From assembly GCF_014196915.1 (NCBI RefSeq), contig NZ_JACIEP010000001.1, forward strand, positions 372,001 through 436,000: a DNA stretch of 64,000 bases, given 5' to 3'. Below, one piece after another: positions 17,367 through 26,918 of this stretch; the first letter of the stretch is position 1; every line of letters starts with the position of its first letter. The position numbers and the translations under genes were made by a program. The notes under the pieces are model-generated. The model saw only the letters and a program-made list of their open reading frames with translations, made no database searches and was not told where the DNA came from. Source of the stretch: Dysgonomonas hofstadii. GTDB taxonomy: Bacteria > Bacteroidota > Bacteroidia > Bacteroidales > Dysgonomonadaceae.

Positions 17367-20300
17367 TTAAAAATTAAGATTGAAACCAACAGTAAAGGTG
17401 CGTGCTTGTGGATAGATACCTCTGTCGATGCCGCTTGAATTACCATAAGAGATTTCCGGATCGAAGCCTTTGTAACCGGTCAATGTCAACAGGTTCTCGG
17501 CTGCCACATACATTCTCAGGCTCGAAACAAAAGCTTTACTTGTTAACTTTCTTGGAAGGGTATAACCCAGTTGAATGTTTTTCAAACGCATGTAGGAACC
17601 GTTTTTAATATAAAGATCCGAAACACGGTTGTTGTCATTGTTATTTGTCCATGAGTAACGAGGCATCTTATTTGAAGTTCCTTCCCCATGCCAGCGTCCC
17701 ATCATCTCTTCGGATAGATTCACATAATTCAGGTCTACCCGGCGGGTTGCATCAAAAATGTCGTTTCCGATAGTCCCTGAAATCAACATACTGAAGTCGA
17801 AATCTTTCCAACCGGCCTGGAAGTTGAAACCGTATGTCCAATCCGGAGTTCCTTTACCAATTTTGGTTTTATCCTTATCATCGATTACTCCATCTTTATA
17901 GACATCAACGAAGATTACGTCTCCCGGTTCGGCGTTCGGTTGCAATTTTTCACCTTTGTCATTTACATAGGCGTCGATCTGAGTCTGGTTCTGGAAAATA
18001 CCAGCAGTCTTGTATCCATAAAAGTATGGATATGGTTGTCCGTTTTCGGCACGGCTGACATTTCCTATAATATGTACATGGTCAGACATTTCAAAACCAT
18101 CGGCGTTACCCAGATCGATCAGTTTGTTTTTAAGGTAGCTGATGTTGGCGCTGGTTCTGAAGTTAAAGTCTCCTACTTCGAATTTATATCCCAGATCCAT
18201 TTCAATACCCGAGTTTTCCATATCTCCTACGTTACCCCATGGTAGTTTTGCGCCCAGATAATTAGGGATACTCATTTCTTTCAACATTCCGTTTGTCTTC
18301 TTTTTGAAATAGTCTACACTGAATGTCAGGGCATTTCTAAGGAAAGCAAAGTCAAGACCTGCATCATACTGTTCCGATTCTTCCCATTTCAGGTTTGGAT
18401 TAGGGGTTCCTGTAGGTCTGCTACCTCCAATGATCGATTGGTTAGTACCTCCGCCAAATACATAGTTGGCATTCATCTGAACATTAGCTGCATACAAGAA
18501 TGGATCGATGTTTTCATTACCATTCTTACCCCATGATAAACGAAGTTTTGTACTTGTCAGCCAGTTTGGACGGTTTTCCATAAATTTTTCGTTTGTAAGA
18601 TTCCACCCCAGAGAAACAGAAGGGAATGTAGCCCATTTATTATTTGCTCCGAATTTTGATGAACCGTCGCGGCGGACAGTGAACTGGAACATGTAACGCT
18701 CGTCGTAGTTATAGCTGAGACGTCCGAAATATGAAGCTAATGTAGTAGGATCAAAAAGTCCGCCTTCTGCCATTTGCTTTCCATCGGAAGGCAATCCTGA
18801 AGTGAAGTCAATATTTGCTTTGTCTCCCATCAGACCGATCATATCGGTACCTTCTCCTTTCAAACGGCGGCCTGTATACTCTTTTGCCGACTGTCCTAAA
18901 ACAACAGAGAATGAATGTAGATTGAAAGTCTTGTCGTATGTTAATACATTTTCAATTTGCCATGTAGAGCCACGATTCATTTCCGACCAAACGTTCGATT
19001 TGTCATTGTGAGCATTAGCCGCGATAAAATAAGGCTTACTCCATCCGTCAGTACCCCAGAATGCCAGGTCGACACCGTAAGATGTTTTGAATTTCAGGTT
19101 ATCCCAAATGGATAATTCGGCAAAGAAACTGGCAACAATTTTATCTGAATTGTATTTTTCTCCCGGCAAAGACAAATAAGCCAGAGGGTTGGATATTTCG
19201 TTAAAATCTTTATTCGGAATATTCAATAATTTACCTGTTTTAGCATCTCTTATCGGATCGCCATATTTTTGGGTGTCGATATTATGTTCTTTTATCAGGT
19301 CTGCTTCGTTATCTGCATATACGTCCATTAATGGGGAAAGGAACATGGCATTACCCAATGCCGAGCCGGTCAGACTGTTAGTCTCTATAGATGTATTTTT
19401 AATGCGGGAATAGCCTGCATTTACACCAATTACCATTTTCTTTAACCAGCTGCGTTGATTGCTTTCGTCAAATAAGGTATAGTTTGAATTAGAACGCATA
19501 GACATACGTCTGTAGTTGGAGCGTCCATAGTCACCACCTACAATACCCTCCTGGTTATAATAACCCAGAGATAAATAATAACTGGCTTTATCGGTGGCTC
19601 CGCTTACACTTATCTGATGATTTTGTACAGGTGCATCATAGTTGAAGGTTTCTTTCTGCCAGTCTGTACCTTTTCCATATTGGGCTACATTTGCGTACAT
19701 ATCTCCCTGTCCGGCATAGTTGCTGGCTTCGTTCATCAGGGTGGCATATTGGGTCCCGTCGAGCATTTTGCGTTCTCTCCACGGACGTTGCCATCCATAA
19801 GAGAAGTCATAGGTAACTTTTGTTTTCCCCAGCTTTCCGCTTTTAGTGGTTACCAGTACAACCCCGTTGGCTGCCCGTGTACCATAAACAGCACCTGCTG
19901 CTGCATCCTTTAATATTTCGATAGATGCGATATCACTTGGATTCAGATAATCAATTCCTCCATCGACAGGCATACCGTCAATAATATAAAGCGGATCGGA
20001 ATTGTTGATCGTACCAGTACCGCGGACACGAATTTTTGAGGCTGCTCCCGGTTGTCCGGACGAAGTTGTTACCTGTACACCCGAGACCAAACCTTGCAAG
20101 GCATTATCTACTCGTGGTGAAGGGGCATTGAGTAAATCATCGGCAGTTACTCTCGAAATAGCTGCAGTAACCACGCTTTTCTTTTGTACACCATAACCGA
20201 TCACAATTACTTCATCCAACATTTGTTGTGAAGCCGTTAAGTTTACATTGAGGGTTGTCCCGGTAGCCTGATGCTCTTGTGGATCATAACCCACATATGT

Positions 20301-20537
20301 GAATACTATCGTAGCTCCTTCGGGTACTTTAAGTGAATACTGACCGTCAATATCGGTCATCGTGCCGTTGGTTGTCCCTTTTTGGGCTACTGATACACCA
20401 ATTAAGGTTTCTCCTGTTGCAGCGTCTGTTACAACACCTTTTATTTCGGATGTCTGTCCGAATGCAACAAAAGAAGAAAACATGAATAAAGGAAGAATGG
20501 TTAGAAACATTTTCCAGAATGAGGATTCTCTCTTCAT
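17367..20537 (-). CDS. SusC/RagA-family TonB-dependent transporter
   Basis: The 1056-residue outer-membrane transporter has a signal peptide (ending FVAFGQT, about residue 28), an N-terminal carboxypeptidase-regulatory-like domain (EIKGVVTDAATGETLIGVSV), the TonB-box region (LDEVIVIGYG), the plug domain (LQGLVSGVQVTTSSGQPG to ANGVVLVTTKSG) and a 22-stranded barrel ending in TVGFNLNF. It imports oligosaccharides with SusD. The gene is first in its operon and diverges from the regulator gene. There is no N-terminal STN domain, so sigma/anti-sigma-type trans-envelope control is unlikely. Confidence 0.96.
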   Translation of the reverse strand: MKRESSFWKMFLTILPLFMFSSFVAFGQTSEIKGVVTDAATGETLIGVSVAQKGTTNGTMTDIDGQYSLKVPEGATIVFTYVGYDPQEHQATGTTLNVNLTASQQMLDEVIVIGYGVQKKSVVTAAISRVTADDLLNAPSPRVDNALQGLVSGVQVTTSSGQPGAASKIRVRGTGTINNSDPLYIIDGMPVDGGIDYLNPSDIASIEILKDAAAGAVYGTRAANGVVLVTTKSGKLGKTKVTYDFSYGWQRPWRERKMLDGTQYATLMNEASNYAGQGDMYANVAQYGKGTDWQKETFNYDAPVQNHQISVSGATDKASYYLSLGYYNQEGIVGGDYGRSNYRRMSMRSNSNYTLFDESNQRSWLKKMVIGVNAGYSRIKNTSIETNSLTGSALGNAMFLSPLMDVYADNEADLIKEHNIDTQKYGDPIRDAKTGKLLNIPNKDFNEISNPLAYLSLPGEKYNSDKIVASFFAELSIWDNLKFKTSYGVDLAFWGTDGWSKPYFIAANAHNDKSNVWSEMNRGSTWQIENVLTYDKTFNLHSFSVVLGQSAKEYTGRRLKGEGTDMIGLMGDKANIDFTSGLPSDGKQMAEGGLFDPTTLASYFGRLSYNYDERYMFQFTVRRDGSSKFGANNKWATFPSVSLGWNLTNEKFMENRPNWLTSTKLRLSWGKNGNENIDPFLYAANVQMNANYVFGGGTNQSIIGGSRPTGTPNPNLKWEESEQYDAGLDFAFLRNALTFSVDYFKKKTNGMLKEMSIPNYLGAKLPWGNVGDMENSGIEMDLGYKFEVGDFNFRTSANISYLKNKLIDLGNADGFEMSDHVHIIGNVSRAENGQPYPYFYGYKTAGIFQNQTQIDAYVNDKGEKLQPNAEPGDVIFVDVYKDGVIDDKDKTKIGKGTPDWTYGFNFQAGWKDFDFSMLISGTIGNDIFDATRRVDLNYVNLSEEMMGRWHGEGTSNKMPRYSWTNNNDNNRVSDLYIKNGSYMRLKNIQLGYTLPRKLTSKAFVSSLRMYVAAENLLTLTGYKGFDPEISYGNSSGIDRGIYPQARTFTVGFNLNF

Positions 20538-20609
20538 GATTGCTGAATTTAAGGTTGGTATTAAATTATTTTATTAATGGTTATTAGACTCTTTGTGAAG
20601 ATTCCTTTG

Positions 20610-20617
20610 CAAACCTA
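20610..20617 (-). promoter_or_regulatory. -7 promoter element for the susC-like gene
   Basis: TAGGTTTG on the minus strand fits TAnnTTTG exactly and would give a leader of about 65 nt. The -33 position is A/T-rich without a clear TTTG, as expected for an activator-dependent promoter. Confidence 0.5.
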
Positions 20618-20778
20618 CATGCTTATTCTAATAATTTAAAATATTTTAATACATCAAAAACTCAAATATCTTTTATTTTTAATACTACATCGATACTACA
20701 CTGTGTTTTTATATAATTGATAATGATATTATTGTGAAAATAATTAATTGCGATTACATTTATTTATTATGAATATTG

Positions 20779-20786
20779 TATATTTG
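20779..20786 (+). promoter_or_regulatory. -7 promoter element for the regulator gene
   Basis: TATATTTG fits TAnnTTTG exactly and lies 25 bp before the preferred ATG at 20811. A transcript starting here could not use the upstream TTG or ATG codons at 20748 and 20769. Confidence 0.4.
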
Positions 20787-20810
20787 ATTTTTACAAAAAA
20801 AAACAATTCG

Positions 20811-23642
20811 ATGAGGAACTCAATATATTTAATTATTCTACTTTTTTTATTCTCTCCCCCAGGAAAAGCATCTCCTGTTTGGCAGCGGACAGTTATTAAT
20901 TATGAACGCAGTCAGTATAAAGCAGGTTTTCAGAACTGGATGATTGCCCAGTCTGTGAATGGGTGGATGTATTATGCCAATTCGAAAGGACTTCTCGAAT
21001 TTGATGGCATTAACTGGAATTTATATCCTATTTCAATAAATGCGGTGATGCGTTCACTTAAAATAATAGATGGCAGAATCTTCATAGGAGGAAGTACGGA
21101 ATTCGGTTTCTTTTCGCCAGATGAAAAAGGATTATTAACATATCATTCTCTTTCCGAAAAGACGACTAATTGGGGAGGTGAAGTATGGAATATAGTAGAT
21201 GGTGGAAATGATATCTATTTTTTGTCGGAACATCATATACATATTTATAATAAGACCGGAGGTGGCATAATCACTATAGATGCCATTATTAAAATAGATT
21301 GCTCCACTCTTTATCGAGGACGTTTATATATTGGAACTCCTGAGGGAATTTTTTATTTGAATGATAATAATATGCTTTCAAAACTATCGTCCTCCAGTGT
21401 TTTGAAAGGAGAAAAACTGGTAAGCGTATTGCCTTACGATAATAAGTTATTGGTGACTACAGCACGAAAAGGATTATACCTGCTTGAAGAAAATAAAATA
21501 GAAAAAATAACCTCGATCGCCGACGATTTTATCCGGGATAACCAATTATTCTGCACATCTATATCAGGCTCGAAAATAGCATTGGGTTCTGTGCAGAACG
21601 GGGTTTTGTTGTTCGACCTGAACAATGGTTCTTACAAGGAAACCTTCAACCTGAAAAACGGACTGAGTAATAATACTATTCTTAGTTCATTTTTCGATAA
21701 AGATCAGAATTTGTGGTTAGGACTCGACAAAGGGATAGGATATGTAAACCTGAATTCACCCATTCGTCCACTGTTTGCAACTACTTCGCCTATCGGGGCA
21801 GGTTATTGCTCGATAGTATATAACGGAGATTTCTACCTGGGTACAAATCAGGCTTTGTACCGGGTAGATAAATCAGGAGAATATCAACTGGTAAATGGTT
21901 CGGAGGGGCAGATCTGGTCTGTCATGATTATAGATAATACTTTATTCAGTGCAGGAGATAATGGTATTATGGTGATTTCTCCAGCCGGAGCATATAAGAT
22001 AGATGTACCGGGAGCATGGCGTGTTTCTCCTTTGGCGGCAGATCAGAACAAGCTGATTGTAAGTACATATTCAGGCTTTTCTATACTGAAAAAAGAAAAC
22101 GGGCGCTGGAATTATTCACACAAAGCTCCTGATTTTATCGATTCCTGCAGAGGGTTTATTGAGGATGAAGAGAACTATACCTTCTGGGTGGTCAATACGA
22201 ATAGCCAGATACAGAAAATCTCCTATGATGCAGCTTTCAGCCGGATGCTTAACCGGAAATTATATACGATAAAAAATGCGCGGTTCGATGCGAATAATAT
22301 TTTCAGGAAGATTGACAATAATCTGGTGGTATGTACTACCAATGGAATATATCAGTATAGCAGGATAACAGATTCTTTCGATCGTTATCCTCAATTGGAA
22401 TCAATGCTGGATGGTCCCAGATACTATGAGTTCCTATATGCAGATGTGTACAAGAATATATGGTTCGTATCCGATAAGCAGCTCAAAATGCTACCTTATC
22501 AGAACGGCTATAAAGGATATTATAATTGGGGGCTGGCAGATGAATTGATCGACAGTTACGAGAATGTTTTCATGCTGGATTCGGCGAAGGCAATTGTGTC
22601 GGTTGATAATGCATTTGTAAGGATCGATCTGGCGAAAAGAACCGATTTGCCGCATGATATAAAAACGTACATAAGGAGGCTGGTCAGTAGCCGTAATGAT
22701 AGTATAATCTCTTTCGGCAATACCGAAAACCCTGTAATGCTGCCATACCGGCTGAATTCTATAAGTGTGCACTATGCTGCTACAGATTATACAAGGATTC
22801 TGAATGTTTTGTATACCTATCGCCTGAAAGGATTGGACGACGACTGGAGTGTACCTGCTGCTACCACATCAAAGGACTATACAAACCTGCCCGAAGGAAA
22901 ATACACATTCGAGGTAAAAGCTATTGTCAATGGGAATATAAGTTCTGCCATCACCTATATAACATTTACAATACAGCCGCCATGGTACAGGTCGGTATGG
23001 GCCTATCTTTCTTATGCCGCTCTGTTGATCCTGTTCCTGCTTGTTTTATACAAAAAAACAGTCAGCAAACAGAAGAAGATCATTCACCAGAAAGGTGAAG
23101 AGCTTATTGCCCAGTCGAAACGTTTTGAAGCTGAAACCAGGCAGAAAGATGAAGAAATTTATGAATTGCAGCACGAAAACCTGAAAAATGAATTGAAGTA
23201 TAAAACCCAGGAGATAAACGGATACATATTGAACATTATCAGGAAGAATGAAATACTTGAGAATGTAAAAAAAGATGCATTGAATATTTCTAAAGCAATT
23301 GACGAAGATAAGCAGTTACCAATAATACGCCAAAAGGTAATGCGCCTGATTAGCCAGATCGACAGCAATATCGAGCATGATGATGATTTCGAGGTTTTCC
23401 AGTCTAACTTTGATCTGATCCATAAAGATTTCTTCAAACAACTGGATGAGAAGTTTCCGGAGCTTACACGAAATGATAAGATCTTATGCGCCTATCTGAA
23501 TATGAATTTATCGACGAAAGAAATAGCCCCGTTATTGAATATTTCTGTCAGGGGAGTGGAAGTCAACCGTTACCGTTTGCGCAAAAAAATGAATTTAGAC
23601 AGGGATGTTAGCTTGTCCGAGTTTTTGCAAAATTTAAAATAG
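20811..23642 (+). CDS. Membrane-bound one-component regulator (propeller, Y_Y_Y, LuxR-like HTH)
   Basis: The 943-residue protein starts with a signal sequence (MRNSIYLIILLFLFSPPGKA). A periplasmic sensor of beta-propeller repeats follows (about residues 25-640; repeated units such as DGINWNLYP and NLWLGLDKGIGYVNL), then a Y_Y_Y domain (VHYAATDYTRILNVLYTYRLKG to YTFEVKA), one membrane helix (about 735-758, WAYLSYAALLILFLLVLY) and a coiled coil. It ends in a LuxR-like HTH (LTRNDKILCAYLNMNLSTKEIAPLLNISVRGVEVNRYRLRKK). There is no histidine kinase or receiver domain, so it should signal directly from periplasm to DNA. In-frame starts at 20748 (TTG) and 20769 precede the signal peptide and are less likely. 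Divergent to SusC, it is the probable locus activator. Confidence 0.85.
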   Translation: MRNSIYLIILLFLFSPPGKASPVWQRTVINYERSQYKAGFQNWMIAQSVNGWMYYANSKGLLEFDGINWNLYPISINAVMRSLKIIDGRIFIGGSTEFGFFSPDEKGLLTYHSLSEKTTNWGGEVWNIVDGGNDIYFLSEHHIHIYNKTGGGIITIDAIIKIDCSTLYRGRLYIGTPEGIFYLNDNNMLSKLSSSSVLKGEKLVSVLPYDNKLLVTTARKGLYLLEENKIEKITSIADDFIRDNQLFCTSISGSKIALGSVQNGVLLFDLNNGSYKETFNLKNGLSNNTILSSFFDKDQNLWLGLDKGIGYVNLNSPIRPLFATTSPIGAGYCSIVYNGDFYLGTNQALYRVDKSGEYQLVNGSEGQIWSVMIIDNTLFSAGDNGIMVISPAGAYKIDVPGAWRVSPLAADQNKLIVSTYSGFSILKKENGRWNYSHKAPDFIDSCRGFIEDEENYTFWVVNTNSQIQKISYDAAFSRMLNRKLYTIKNARFDANNIFRKIDNNLVVCTTNGIYQYSRITDSFDRYPQLESMLDGPRYYEFLYADVYKNIWFVSDKQLKMLPYQNGYKGYYNWGLADELIDSYENVFMLDSAKAIVSVDNAFVRIDLAKRTDLPHDIKTYIRRLVSSRNDSIISFGNTENPVMLPYRLNSISVHYAATDYTRILNVLYTYRLKGLDDDWSVPAATTSKDYTNLPEGKYTFEVKAIVNGNISSAITYITFTIQPPWYRSVWAYLSYAALLILFLLVLYKKTVSKQKKIIHQKGEELIAQSKRFEAETRQKDEEIYELQHENLKNELKYKTQEINGYILNIIRKNEILENVKKDALNISKAIDEDKQLPIIRQKVMRLISQIDSNIEHDDDFEVFQSNFDLIHKDFFKQLDEKFPELTRNDKILCAYLNMNLSTKEIAPLLNISVRGVEVNRYRLRKKMNLDRDVSLSEFLQNLK

Positions 23643-23825
23643 CTTTTCTGTCATTTTGATAGTATTTGTGTTGTGTATTGTTCTTTTAGGTTTGAATGTG
23701 TCTTGTTGCGTCTAATGTATATGGGGTATTATATGATCTATTTGTCAATAAAATATACTTAAATCCTTTTATTCTAAAAATATAAATCTTATCTTCGAAA
23801 GTCATAATAGAGAATCGAAGATAGT

Positions 23826-25814
23826 ATGGAAATAAGGCTTGATAATCGATTACCGCAATACCCTTCTTTCGCCGAAGGAATACGTCGTGCACCCGACAGA
23901 GGTTATAGGTTGACTCCGGCTCAGACCGAAGTTGCATTGAAGAATGCTTTGCGCTATATTCCAAATGAGTTACATGAAAGATTGGCTCCCGAATTTTTGG
24001 AGGAACTCAAAACGCGTGGACGAGTGTATGGCTACCGCTATCGTCCGCAGGGGGATATTTGCCCGAAACCAATCGATGAATATAAAGGTAATTGCATTGA
24101 AGGAAAAGCTTTTCAGGTGATGATTGACAACAATCTGTGCTTTGATATTGCTCTTTATCCCTACGAACTGGTTACCTATGGCGAAACAGGGCAGGTCTGT
24201 CAGAATTGGATGCAATACCAACTGATAAAGAAATATCTGGAAGTTCTTACATCTGAGCAAACACTGGTCATCGAATCAGGTCATCCGCTTGGATTATTCA
24301 AATCGAAACCCGATGCCCCACGTGTGATTATAACCAACTCTATGATGGTCGGCATGTTCGATAATCAGGCCGATTGGGAAATCGCTGCACAGATGGGTGT
24401 TGCAAATTACGGGCAGATGACAGCCGGAGGATGGATGTATATAGGTCCGCAGGGGATTGTTCACGGTACGTTCAATACTTTGCTGAATGCCGGACGCCTG
24501 AAGCTTGGTATCCCTCAGAATGAAAATCTGAAAGGCTACCTGTTTATTTCTTCCGGGCTGGGAGGAATGAGTGGAGCACAACCAAAAGCTGCCGATATCG
24601 CAGGGGCAGTTTCTATTACGGCAGAGGTGGATTATTCACGCATCGAAACCCGCTATAATCAGGGATGGGTGCATCATATTGTGTCGCATGAAAAGGATGC
24701 GTTTCAGCTGGCACAGAGAGCCCAAAGAGAAAAACGCCCGTGTTCCATTGGCTATTATGGTAATATTATAGATTTGCTCGAATATGCAGAGATCAATAAA
24801 ATACACATAGATCTTCTTTCCGACCAGACATCGTGCCATGCTGTTTACGAAGGGGGCTATTGTCCTGTAGGCATTTCTTTCGAAGAGCGCACCCGTTTGT
24901 TGAAAGAGGACAGGGAGATGTTCCGTCAATTAGTAAACAGATCATTATGGCGTCATTTCGAAATAATCAGGAAGCTTACAGCAGCAGGTACTTATTTTTT
25001 CGATTATGGTAATTCCTTCATGAAGGCCATTTACGATGCCGGAATAAAAGAAATATCAAAGAATGGTGTTGATGAAAAAGACGGCTTTATCTGGCCATCG
25101 TATGTCGAAGATATTATGGGGCCCGAATTGTTCGATTACGGCTACGGTCCGTTCCGCTGGGTATGCCTTAGCGGAAAACATGAAGATCTTATAAAAACTG
25201 ATCGTGCGGCTATGGAATGTATCGATCCCGACCGCAGGGGACAGGACAAAGACAACTATGACTGGATTCGTGATGCGGAAAAAAATCAACTGGTAGTAGG
25301 TACGCAAGCCCGCATTCTTTATCAGGATGCTTTGGGGCGGATGAATATTGCCCTGCGCTTCAATAAACTGGTGCGTGACGGCGAGGTTGGCCCTATTATG
25401 CTGGGGCGCGATCATCATGATGTTAGTGGTACGGATTCTCCTTTCCGCGAAACCGCCAACATAAAAGACGGTAGCAATGTGATGGCAGATATGGCTGTGC
25501 AATGCTTTGCCGGAAACGCAGCCCGGGGCATGAGTCTTATAGCCTTACATAACGGGGGTGGCGTAGGTATTGGCAAATCTATAAATGGCGGCTTCGGACT
25601 CGTTTGTGATGGCAGTGAACGAATCGATGAGATTATACGTTCATCCATGATATGGGATGTGATGGGAGGTGTAGCCCGCCGTTCGTGGGCACGGAATGAT
25701 CATGCGATGGAAACCTGCGAATCGTTCAACCGGTCGCACGAAGAAAAAGGCTACCATATAACCATGCCTTATCTGGCAGATGAAAATCTTATAAAAGAAT
25801 TGTGCAATAAATGA
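23826..25814 (+). CDS. hutU: Urocanate hydratase
   Basis: HutU converts urocanate to 4-imidazolone-5-propionate with tightly bound NAD+ (second step of histidine degradation). The product is 662 residues, longer than the roughly 555-residue proteobacterial form and closer to the 670-residue form of Bacteroidetes and animals. Visible family signatures include NYGQMTAGGWMYIGPQG, FISSGLGGMSGAQPKAA, YYGNIIDLLEY, LLSDQTSCHAVYEGGYCP, MLGRDHHDVSGTDSPFRET and HNGGGVGIGKSINGGFG. It opens the hut operon and its stop overlaps the next start (ATGA at 25811-25814). A TATCTTCG sequence just upstream may be a one-mismatch -7 element. Confidence 0.96.
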   Translation: MEIRLDNRLPQYPSFAEGIRRAPDRGYRLTPAQTEVALKNALRYIPNELHERLAPEFLEELKTRGRVYGYRYRPQGDICPKPIDEYKGNCIEGKAFQVMIDNNLCFDIALYPYELVTYGETGQVCQNWMQYQLIKKYLEVLTSEQTLVIESGHPLGLFKSKPDAPRVIITNSMMVGMFDNQADWEIAAQMGVANYGQMTAGGWMYIGPQGIVHGTFNTLLNAGRLKLGIPQNENLKGYLFISSGLGGMSGAQPKAADIAGAVSITAEVDYSRIETRYNQGWVHHIVSHEKDAFQLAQRAQREKRPCSIGYYGNIIDLLEYAEINKIHIDLLSDQTSCHAVYEGGYCPVGISFEERTRLLKEDREMFRQLVNRSLWRHFEIIRKLTAAGTYFFDYGNSFMKAIYDAGIKEISKNGVDEKDGFIWPSYVEDIMGPELFDYGYGPFRWVCLSGKHEDLIKTDRAAMECIDPDRRGQDKDNYDWIRDAEKNQLVVGTQARILYQDALGRMNIALRFNKLVRDGEVGPIMLGRDHHDVSGTDSPFRETANIKDGSNVMADMAVQCFAGNAARGMSLIALHNGGGVGIGKSINGGFGLVCDGSERIDEIIRSSMIWDVMGGVARRSWARNDHAMETCESFNRSHEEKGYHITMPYLADENLIKELCNK

Positions 25815-26632
25815 AAAAACTAATAATACTGATACTTATATTCTTTTCTATGAATTCTTTTTCCCAGACAATAAATCTTAGGGAAAAAGCAGAAGAAATC
25901 ATGCAGGAGGGAAAGCTTCTTTACCGTCTTGAACTGGCTGCATGGCATGGGTCGGATATTTTCAGGAATAGTTTTCAGGAAAATGAACGTATCGGTGGCT
26001 ATTTTTCCTATGTGGACAAAGATACTCCCAAATGTTTATTCTTTTCAAAAGGGGAAAACCCGAGAGTGCTCGGAGTAGTGTCGTTTGGTGATATCAGTAT
26101 TGTTGAAACGGCGACGATCGATTTTAAGGAAAGGGATTTCAGGGATTTCGAAAAAGATCTGTATATCATACGGACAAAGGCGTTGGTTGAGGTACAGCAG
26201 GATACTTTATTTAAAAGCTATTCGAATTCAAACCTGAATCTTATCCCGGTATTCAATAAGGACGGAGGAAAAGTATATGCGCTCACGGCTCCAAATAAAG
26301 AAGGTGTAGTTCTTTTTGGTAACGATTATGTACTGACATTCGACAGGGAAGATAACCTGATCGGAAAGAAACAGATACATCAAAATCTGATCCCGATATA
26401 TTTCGGAGAGAGTGAGGGAAAGGAAGTTGTTGCCACAGTACATTCACATGCTCCCGGAACAGGGGATTTTATTACACCTACCGATATTTGTACCCTGATG
26501 CTGTATGCTAAATTTGCCGAATGGAAAAGGCATTTTGTTATATCGGGGAATTATGTCAGTATATGGGATGTTGAAACTGAAACTCTTAAGATTATAACAA
26601 GAGAGGATTTTGAGAAAATGAAAGAGGAATAG
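25811..26632 (+). CDS. Secreted protein with JAMM-like HSH...D pattern, unknown function
   Basis: The 273-residue protein has a signal peptide (LIILILIFFSMNSFSQ, cleavage near residue 19). The N-terminal half is mixed alpha/beta without a recognised motif. Near the C-terminus TVHSHAPGTGDFITPTD places His211, His213 and Asp225 in an arrangement like the JAB/JAMM metalloprotease motif (HxH...D), though the spacing is one residue longer than usual and the Ser position is not clear. Several Bacteroidetes DUF families share this look. It is translationally coupled to hutU (ATGA overlap) and followed 4 bp later by an 86-aa gene. A role in histidine catabolism is not evident; enzyme, toxin or passenger are all open. 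Confidence 0.6.
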   Translation: MKKLIILILIFFSMNSFSQTINLREKAEEIMQEGKLLYRLELAAWHGSDIFRNSFQENERIGGYFSYVDKDTPKCLFFSKGENPRVLGVVSFGDISIVETATIDFKERDFRDFEKDLYIIRTKALVEVQQDTLFKSYSNSNLNLIPVFNKDGGKVYALTAPNKEGVVLFGNDYVLTFDREDNLIGKKQIHQNLIPIYFGESEGKEVVATVHSHAPGTGDFITPTDICTLMLYAKFAEWKRHFVISGNYVSIWDVETETLKIITREDFEKMKEE

Positions 26633-26636
26633 TACA

Positions 26637-26897
26637 ATGACCTTTAGTGAAAAGAAAATATATGACGCAATTGATTTGATCCTTTGGGAAGACTGGGATC
26701 CCATCGGAATCAATGATAATGAAAATATCAGGGATGAATATCAGGGATATACCCCTCTTATTTTCCGGCTCAAGATGCAGGGTGCCGATGAAGTGAAAAT
26801 TTCCAAATACCTTTTCGAACTGGCTTGGGAAAATATGGGAATGACCAGCGATATGGAACATTGCCGGTTTGTAGCACATAAAATATTTGAAATCTGA
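26637..26897 (+). CDS. Small cytoplasmic protein with WDPIGIND motif
   Basis: The 86-residue protein has no signal peptide. It reads as helix-rich, with the conserved-looking pattern WEDWDPIGIND...RDEYQGYTPLIFRL...GADEVKISKYLFELAWENMGM. From memory, small proteins with a WDPIG-N...RDEYxxY pattern are widespread, uncharacterised, and often found near toxin or immunity genes. It starts 4 bp after the secreted HSH protein, so the two are a likely functional pair. The last few codons and the stop lie within a repeat also seen at 29360-29383, so the C-terminus may have been altered by repeat insertion. Confidence 0.65.
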   Translation: MTFSEKKIYDAIDLILWEDWDPIGINDNENIRDEYQGYTPLIFRLKMQGADEVKISKYLFELAWENMGMTSDMEHCRFVAHKIFEI

Positions 26898-26909
26898 AAT
26901 CTTGAAATT
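26886..26909. repeat. Half-copy of the hut-operon inverted repeat
   Basis: TTTGAAATCTGAAATCTTGAAATT matches 29360-29383 in 23 of 24 positions. It covers the last codons and stop of the 86-aa gene and part of the gap before ftcD. Confidence 0.7.
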
Positions 26910-26918
26910 TATATATTT

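Noticed and set aside
20748-20811. Longer N-terminus of the PUL regulator and a possible frameshift at the run of nine A
   Set aside because: The signal peptide begins cleanly at the ATG at 20811, after the A run, and a -7 element sits between the earlier starts and this ATG.
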